From Pseudomonas aestuarii (GTDB taxonomy: Bacteria; Pseudomonadota; Gammaproteobacteria; Pseudomonadales; Pseudomonadaceae), in contig NZ_JAQJZJ010000012.1 of assembly GCF_027988105.1 (NCBI RefSeq), positions 62,001 through 126,000 on the forward strand: a stretch of 64,000 nt of DNA, written 5' to 3'. The notes under the pieces were generated by a model. That model ran no database searches. It worked only from the letters and a program-made list of their open reading frames with translations, and was not told where the DNA came from. Below, in pieces: positions 60,260 to 64,000 of the stretch. A program made the position numbers and the translations under genes. How positions within the stretch are numbered: position 1 is the stretch's first letter; each line of letters opens with the position of its first letter.

Positions 60260-61183
60260 TTAACCCTGTTTGTTGTCACCGAAGGTGGCTTTGACGATTT
60301 CACCGATACCGCTGACCGCGCCGATCACCTGGCTGGCTTCCAGCGGCATGAGGATCACCTTGCTGTTGTTGGCGCTGGCCAACTGGCCGAGGGCATCGAT
60401 GTATTTCTGCGCGACGAAGTAGTTGATCGCCTGCACGTTACCGTCAGCGATGGCGACCGAGACCACCCGGGTGGCTTCGGCTTCGGCGCCGGCTGCGCGT
60501 TCGCGGGCCTCGGCTTCGAGGAAGGCCGCCTGGCGTTCACCCTCGGCCTCGAGGATCTGCGCCTGCTTCTTGCCTTCGGCGGTAAGAATGGCGGCGGCGC
60601 GCAGGCCTTCGGCCTCGAGAATCTGCGCGCGCTTGATCCGTTCGGCCTTCATCTGCCCGGACATGGCGGCCATCAGGTCGGCCGGCGGGCTGATGTCCTT
60701 GATCTCGATGCGGGTGATCTTGATGCCCCAAGGCGCGGTCGCCTCATCCACGGTACGCAACAGTTTCTCGTTGATCGCATCGCGCTGGCTGAGCATGGCA
60801 TCGAGTTCCATGGAGCCGAGCACGGTGCGGATATTGGTCTGCAGCAGGTTGCGGATCGCATGGGTGAGGTTGTTCACCTCGTAGGCGGCCTGGGCGGCGT
60901 TGATCACCTGGAAGAAGCACACCGCATCGATCTGCACCGTGGCGTTGTCGGAGGTGATCACTTCCTGCGGCGGAATATCCAGCACGGTTTCCATGACGCT
61001 GAGCTTGTGACCGATGCGGTCCATCACCGGCACGATGATGTTCAGCCCCGGATTGAGGGTGTTGGTGTAGCGGCCGAAACGCTCGACCGTCCACTGGGAA
61101 CCCTGGGGCACCACTTTGAAACCCATAAAGACCACGGCGACGGCCAGGCCGACGAAGAGAAAGATCACACTGCCGATTTCCAT
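60260..61183 (-). CDS. qmcA: SPFH/stomatin-type protein QmcA
   Basis: 307-residue membrane-anchored SPFH (band 7) protein. N-terminal helix VIFLFVGLAVAVVFMGFKVV, band 7 domain from about residue 25 (VVPQGSQWTVERFGRY, GLNIIVPVMDRIGHK), then a long Glu/Ala-rich coiled coil (ILEAEGLRAAAILTAEGKKQ) and a C-terminal helix. Forms oligomers at the membrane with its NfeD partner. Divergent from nothing; the LdtD-type gene ends 94 bases upstream on the same strand. Confidence 0.92.
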   Translation of the reverse strand: MEIGSVIFLFVGLAVAVVFMGFKVVPQGSQWTVERFGRYTNTLNPGLNIIVPVMDRIGHKLSVMETVLDIPPQEVITSDNATVQIDAVCFFQVINAAQAAYEVNNLTHAIRNLLQTNIRTVLGSMELDAMLSQRDAINEKLLRTVDEATAPWGIKITRIEIKDISPPADLMAAMSGQMKAERIKRAQILEAEGLRAAAILTAEGKKQAQILEAEGERQAAFLEAEARERAAGAEAEATRVVSVAIADGNVQAINYFVAQKYIDALGQLASANNSKVILMPLEASQVIGAVSGIGEIVKATFGDNKQG

Positions 61184-61276
61184 GAGGCGTATTTCCTTGT
61201 GCGGAGCTTGAAAGGTAGCGGCTGATTGTAAGCCTATTGGCTGGGTTTTTGCCCCGAGGCCGGGCAGGCTTATGCA

Positions 61277-62884
61277 TCAGTATGTGTGGCGCTGCAGGGC
61301 GGCGAGCACGTTTTGATCGCGGGCATAGAGGTCGTTGCGCAAGATCAGTTCGCCGTCGGCATCGACCTCGGCGGTCCAGTAGGCGAGGACGATCGGCAGG
61401 CGCTCGCGCAGTGGGAACTCCCTGGTTTCACCGCTGGCCAGCAGGCGTGCGATCTCGGCGCAGTCATCGGCTGGCAACAGGGTGTCGAGCAGCTCCACGA
61501 TACCTTCGATGCGCACGCAACCCGAACTGAAGGCGCGCGGCGATTTGCTGAACAGGTGCTGGCTGGGGGTGTCGTGCAGGTACACGGAGAACGGGTTGGC
61601 GAAGCGGATGACCAGTTGCCCCAGGGGATTTTTCGGGCCGGCATCCTGGCGCAGGATGATCCCCCCGGGGTGCTGCCAGTCAACCTTGGTCGGGTCGAGC
61701 GGGTTGCCATCGCGGTCGAGTACGCGCAACTGGTGACTTGCCAGGTAGCCAAGGTCACGGCGGATCTCCGGCAGTTTGTCCTCGCGCATGATGGTCGGCG
61801 GCACGGTCCAGGTTGGGTTGAGGGTCAGGCGGCTGACCAGCGATTTTAGCTGCGGGGTCTGGCGCTCCGGCCGACCGACCTGGGCGCGGCCCTGCCACAG
61901 CAGTTGATGGTCGCGGTAATAGCCGAGTTGGCCGCCGGCAATATTCACCAGCAAGGTTTGCGCCTCGATATCGCCGGCCAGCCAGCGCCAGCGCTCGAGG
62001 TTGACCCGCAGTTGCGCGAGGCGGGCGGCCGCGCTGGTATTCAGGGCGGTCAGGCTGTCCGGTCCGATCAAGCCGTCGGCCTGCAGGCCGTGGCGCGTCT
62101 GGAAGCGCTGCATGGCGGCCACCAGGGCCGCGTCATAGCGATCGCTGGCGACCGCTGGTCGTTCATCTATATAGCCTTCGGCGGCCAGGCGCTCGATCAG
62201 CAGAGGGACCCGCGCATCGCGCATGTCCGGGCGCAGCAGGCGACCACCGGGAATCGCCGGCCACTCGCTGAGTGGCAGGCGTCGCCGCTCGGCGTAGGCG
62301 CGGCGCAGTTGCTGGTACTGGAACAGGGTCGGGCGCGCCGTGGCAAAGGCTGCCGGCAGGTTGTCGAGGCCCTGCACGGCCAGGCTGAGCACGCTGTGGC
62401 GTGGTGTCGGGCTGTCGCTGCCTGGCGCGCGCCAGAAAGGTTCTAGCGATTCCTGCGCCACGCGCCCGCGTGACAGGTGTTGCAGGGCGAGCAGGTAGCT
62501 GTGGCTGATCAGCAGGTCGGCGCAGGCGCGTTGTTGAATACCCTTCGGCAGCGGGGTGCGCAGGCTGTCGAGCCGGTACTCGTTCGGGTTGAGGCCGTCA
62601 TCGGCCAGTTGTTCCAGTTCATGCAGCAGCGCCGCACGTCGGCTAGGCTCTTGCCAGAGTGGGAGGAATGCCTCTTGTGCATAGAATTCGTGCAGCAAAC
62701 TGGAACCCGCTGTCCCGGCGGCCGCGAGCGTCGCGGCACAGGCACTGGGGGACGCCGCGAAGCTCTGGCGGATTGCCTGGCTGGCGTTGTCATCGCTGCC
62801 GAAAGCCTGGATCGCGATCGCCAGCAGATAGCCGGCGGTCAGGTAATGTGCGGTTTTTTTGTACAATCGCGCGCTGAAGTTCAT
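61277..62884 (-). CDS. L,D-transpeptidase, YcbB (LdtD)-like
   Basis: 535-residue periplasmic enzyme expected to make 3-3 peptidoglycan cross-links. N-terminal signal/anchor (THYLTAGYLLAIAIQAFG region), a scaffold domain, a peptidoglycan-binding segment (AMQRFQTRHGLQADGLIGPD), and the catalytic YkuD domain with VYLHDTPSQHLFSKS and SSGCVRIEG holding the active Cys. Length fits E. coli LdtD (615) and pseudomonad versions. Divergent from a second L,D-transpeptidase-like gene; the gap contains a MITE-like element. Confidence 0.9.
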   Translation of the reverse strand: MNFSARLYKKTAHYLTAGYLLAIAIQAFGSDDNASQAIRQSFAASPSACAATLAAAGTAGSSLLHEFYAQEAFLPLWQEPSRRAALLHELEQLADDGLNPNEYRLDSLRTPLPKGIQQRACADLLISHSYLLALQHLSRGRVAQESLEPFWRAPGSDSPTPRHSVLSLAVQGLDNLPAAFATARPTLFQYQQLRRAYAERRRLPLSEWPAIPGGRLLRPDMRDARVPLLIERLAAEGYIDERPAVASDRYDAALVAAMQRFQTRHGLQADGLIGPDSLTALNTSAAARLAQLRVNLERWRWLAGDIEAQTLLVNIAGGQLGYYRDHQLLWQGRAQVGRPERQTPQLKSLVSRLTLNPTWTVPPTIMREDKLPEIRRDLGYLASHQLRVLDRDGNPLDPTKVDWQHPGGIILRQDAGPKNPLGQLVIRFANPFSVYLHDTPSQHLFSKSPRAFSSGCVRIEGIVELLDTLLPADDCAEIARLLASGETREFPLRERLPIVLAYWTAEVDADGELILRNDLYARDQNVLAALQRHTY

Positions 62885-62915
62885 GATCGCCCGTTCCGTT
62901 CTTGCTCTACCAATC

Positions 62916-63004
62916 CGTTGAAAAAATATTGCGCCAGGCGTTTCAGCGTTGCTGAGGCGAGTCGAACAGCCTTGTCTTGCTGTCGCACGCTACATTTTTC
63001 AACG
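62916..63004. repeat. 89-bp MITE-like element between two divergent L,D-transpeptidase genes
   Basis: Perfect 10-bp inverted ends CGTTGAAAAA (62916-62925) and TTTTTCAACG (62995-63004). With one more base, the left end CCGTTGAAAAA is identical to a stretch in the left end of the element at 12304. No coding capacity. It occupies about a third of the 241-bp gap and lies between the likely promoters of both genes. Confidence 0.7.
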
Positions 63005-63125
63005 ACCCGCTGTGCGGTCGATTGGGTTGTAGCAGTCGGTTTGTATCACGCCGCAGCGCCTGGAAAATCAGACGCCCGCAGCATTCGTCGGTATTGCCCG
63101 CAGTGTACACAGGAGCTTGCTGCCC

Positions 63126-63824
63126 ATGATCAAATTACTCCGCCGGCACGGCCTCAAGCTGATGGGCCTTTGCCTGTTGGCATCGCCCTTGCTGGCGGCG
63201 CACTCTGCGCCACGCCCCCTGCTCGACAGCCTGACGCGCGCCGCGCCCGCGCTCGATCGTCAGGTGCTTGAGCATGCGCTGGCAGCCATGCAGTGTGCGC
63301 TCAGCCATGGTGCCGCGCCGGCGCAGCGCCTGGCGGTGATCGACTACGCTCAACCTTCCACGGCGCGGCGGTTGTGGATCTTCGATTTGCAGCGGCCACG
63401 CCTACTGTTGAATGACCTGGTGGCCCACGGACGCATGTCTGGCGAGAACCTGGCTACGAACTTCTCCAATACGCTGGACAGCCATCAGTCCAGCCTGGGC
63501 TTGTTCCGCGCGGCAGAGAGCTACAGTGGCAAGCATGGCTACTCGTTGCGCATGGACGGCCTCGAACCCGGGGTGAATGACCGTGCCCGCGAGCGCGCCA
63601 TCGTCATCCACGCCGCCAGCTATGTCGACCCGCGCCTGGCGCGCAGCCAGGGGCGGATCGGTCGCAGTCTCGGCTGCCCGGCGGTACGTCCGGAGGTGGC
63701 GCGGATGGTGGTCGATCAGCTCAAGGGTGGCCAGTTCATCTTCGCCTGGTACCCGGATCAAGACTGGCTGCAGGGCTCGGCCTACCTCAATTGCAAGTCG
63801 GCCCAGCTCGCCAGCCTGCATTGA
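63126..63824 (+). CDS. Periplasmic L,D-transpeptidase-like protein (YkuD_2 type)
   Basis: 232 residues. Signal peptide (LMGLCLLASPLLAAHSA region). Catalytic region VAHGRMSGENLATNFSNTLD, RAIVIHAASYVDPRLARSQG with the His, and IGRSLGCPAVRPEVA with the nucleophile Cys (GCPAV). This is the murein L,D-transpeptidase catalytic-domain group distinct from YcbB. ATG 63126 with AGGAG (63111-63115) upstream; a TTG at 63117 is less likely. Substrate and reaction direction not known. Confidence 0.87.
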   Translation: MIKLLRRHGLKLMGLCLLASPLLAAHSAPRPLLDSLTRAAPALDRQVLEHALAAMQCALSHGAAPAQRLAVIDYAQPSTARRLWIFDLQRPRLLLNDLVAHGRMSGENLATNFSNTLDSHQSSLGLFRAAESYSGKHGYSLRMDGLEPGVNDRARERAIVIHAASYVDPRLARSQGRIGRSLGCPAVRPEVARMVVDQLKGGQFIFAWYPDQDWLQGSAYLNCKSAQLASLH

Positions 63825-63870
63825 CTGTGCGCAGGGCTCAGCAGCACATGGCTTGTGGCCCGCAGAGGCG

Positions 63871-64000
63871 CTAGTGGCGGTTCTGCTTGGCCTGCCATAG
63901 GCCATTGTTCTGTATGAGGCCGGCCTGGCGATTGAGCCTGTCCGTCAGTGGTTTGCGGTGGGCAAGGGTTTCCACCGCGCTGCAGTCGCTGCGCGTTGTT
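63871..64000 (-). CDS. 3' end of an unidentified gene cut by the right edge
   Basis: An open minus-strand frame enters at the right edge and stops at TAG (63871-63873). The visible C-terminal 43 residues include DCSAVETLAHRKPLTDRLNR and end NNGLWQAKQNRH, plausible protein sequence with normal codon use. Family not recognised. Convergent with the L,D-transpeptidase-like gene, 46 bases apart. Confidence 0.4.
   Translation of the reverse strand, partial: TTRSDCSAVETLAHRKPLTDRLNRQAGLIQNNGLWQAKQNRH

Overview
The window is a chromosomal segment from a Pseudomonas (sensu lato) bacterium. The GC content is high throughout. Gene content and gene order match the P. aeruginosa pilU-pyr-gshB-pilGHIJK-chpABC-bioA-rhlE2-metF-sahH block, followed by an ilvA-rppH-ptsP-lgt-thyA-folA-ilvD block. 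The species cannot be fixed from the sequence alone, but P. aeruginosa itself is unlikely: chpD and chpE are missing after chpC, and the blocks are joined differently from PAO1 as I recall it. There are no phage, IS transposase, CRISPR, tRNA or rRNA genes. This is core genome interrupted by small palindromic repeats.

Layout. 1-1400: 3' part of pilU with its terminator, then a small TM2 membrane protein. 1.6-7.6 kb, minus strand: gshB, tonB3, then algH-ruvX-pyrR-pyrB-pyrC' with one-base stop/start overlaps at two junctions. 7.8-21.4 kb, plus strand: the complete type IV pilus chemosensory system pilG-pilH-pilI-pilJ-pilK-chpA-chpB-chpC, whose 2459-residue ChpA carries a perfect 16-copy hexanucleotide repeat. 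21.6-33.3 kb: rsmE, bioA, cytochrome b561, a YceI protein, the RNA helicase rhlE2, a solute-binding protein, ppnN, metF, and ahcY with an S-adenosylhomocysteine riboswitch, then a RutR-type regulator. 33.5-51.4 kb: ilvA, a membrane protein, a HAD phosphatase, rppH, ptsP, an NRDE protein, TSUP transporter-lgt-thyA, a glutamate-receptor-like potassium channel, an uncharacterised GTPase/membrane-protein pair (DUF3482/DUF2868) with a 45-codon ORF exactly bridging them, a diguanylate cyclase overlapping folA, a YitT protein and ilvD. 51.7-56.0 kb: a four-gene polyamine-type ABC importer. 56.5-64 kb: rlmI, an HDOD protein, a DUF2388 protein, qmcA-nfeD-GNAT, two divergent L,D-transpeptidases, and the 3' end of an unidentified gene at the right edge.

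How the genes work together. PilU, TonB3 and the Pil-Chp genes all serve twitching motility and surface sensing. The ahcY-metF pair recycles S-adenosylhomocysteine under riboswitch control. pyrR-pyrB-pyrC' makes and controls the aspartate transcarbamoylase complex. thyA and folA serve thymidylate and folate metabolism. The most interesting parts outside well-known biology are the DUF2868/DUF3482 pair with its bridging ORF, the channel at 42.7 kb, and the palindromic elements at 1.4, 12.3, 35.5, 56.4 and 62.9 kb. Two of these elements share the same 11-base end, CCGTTGAAAAA.
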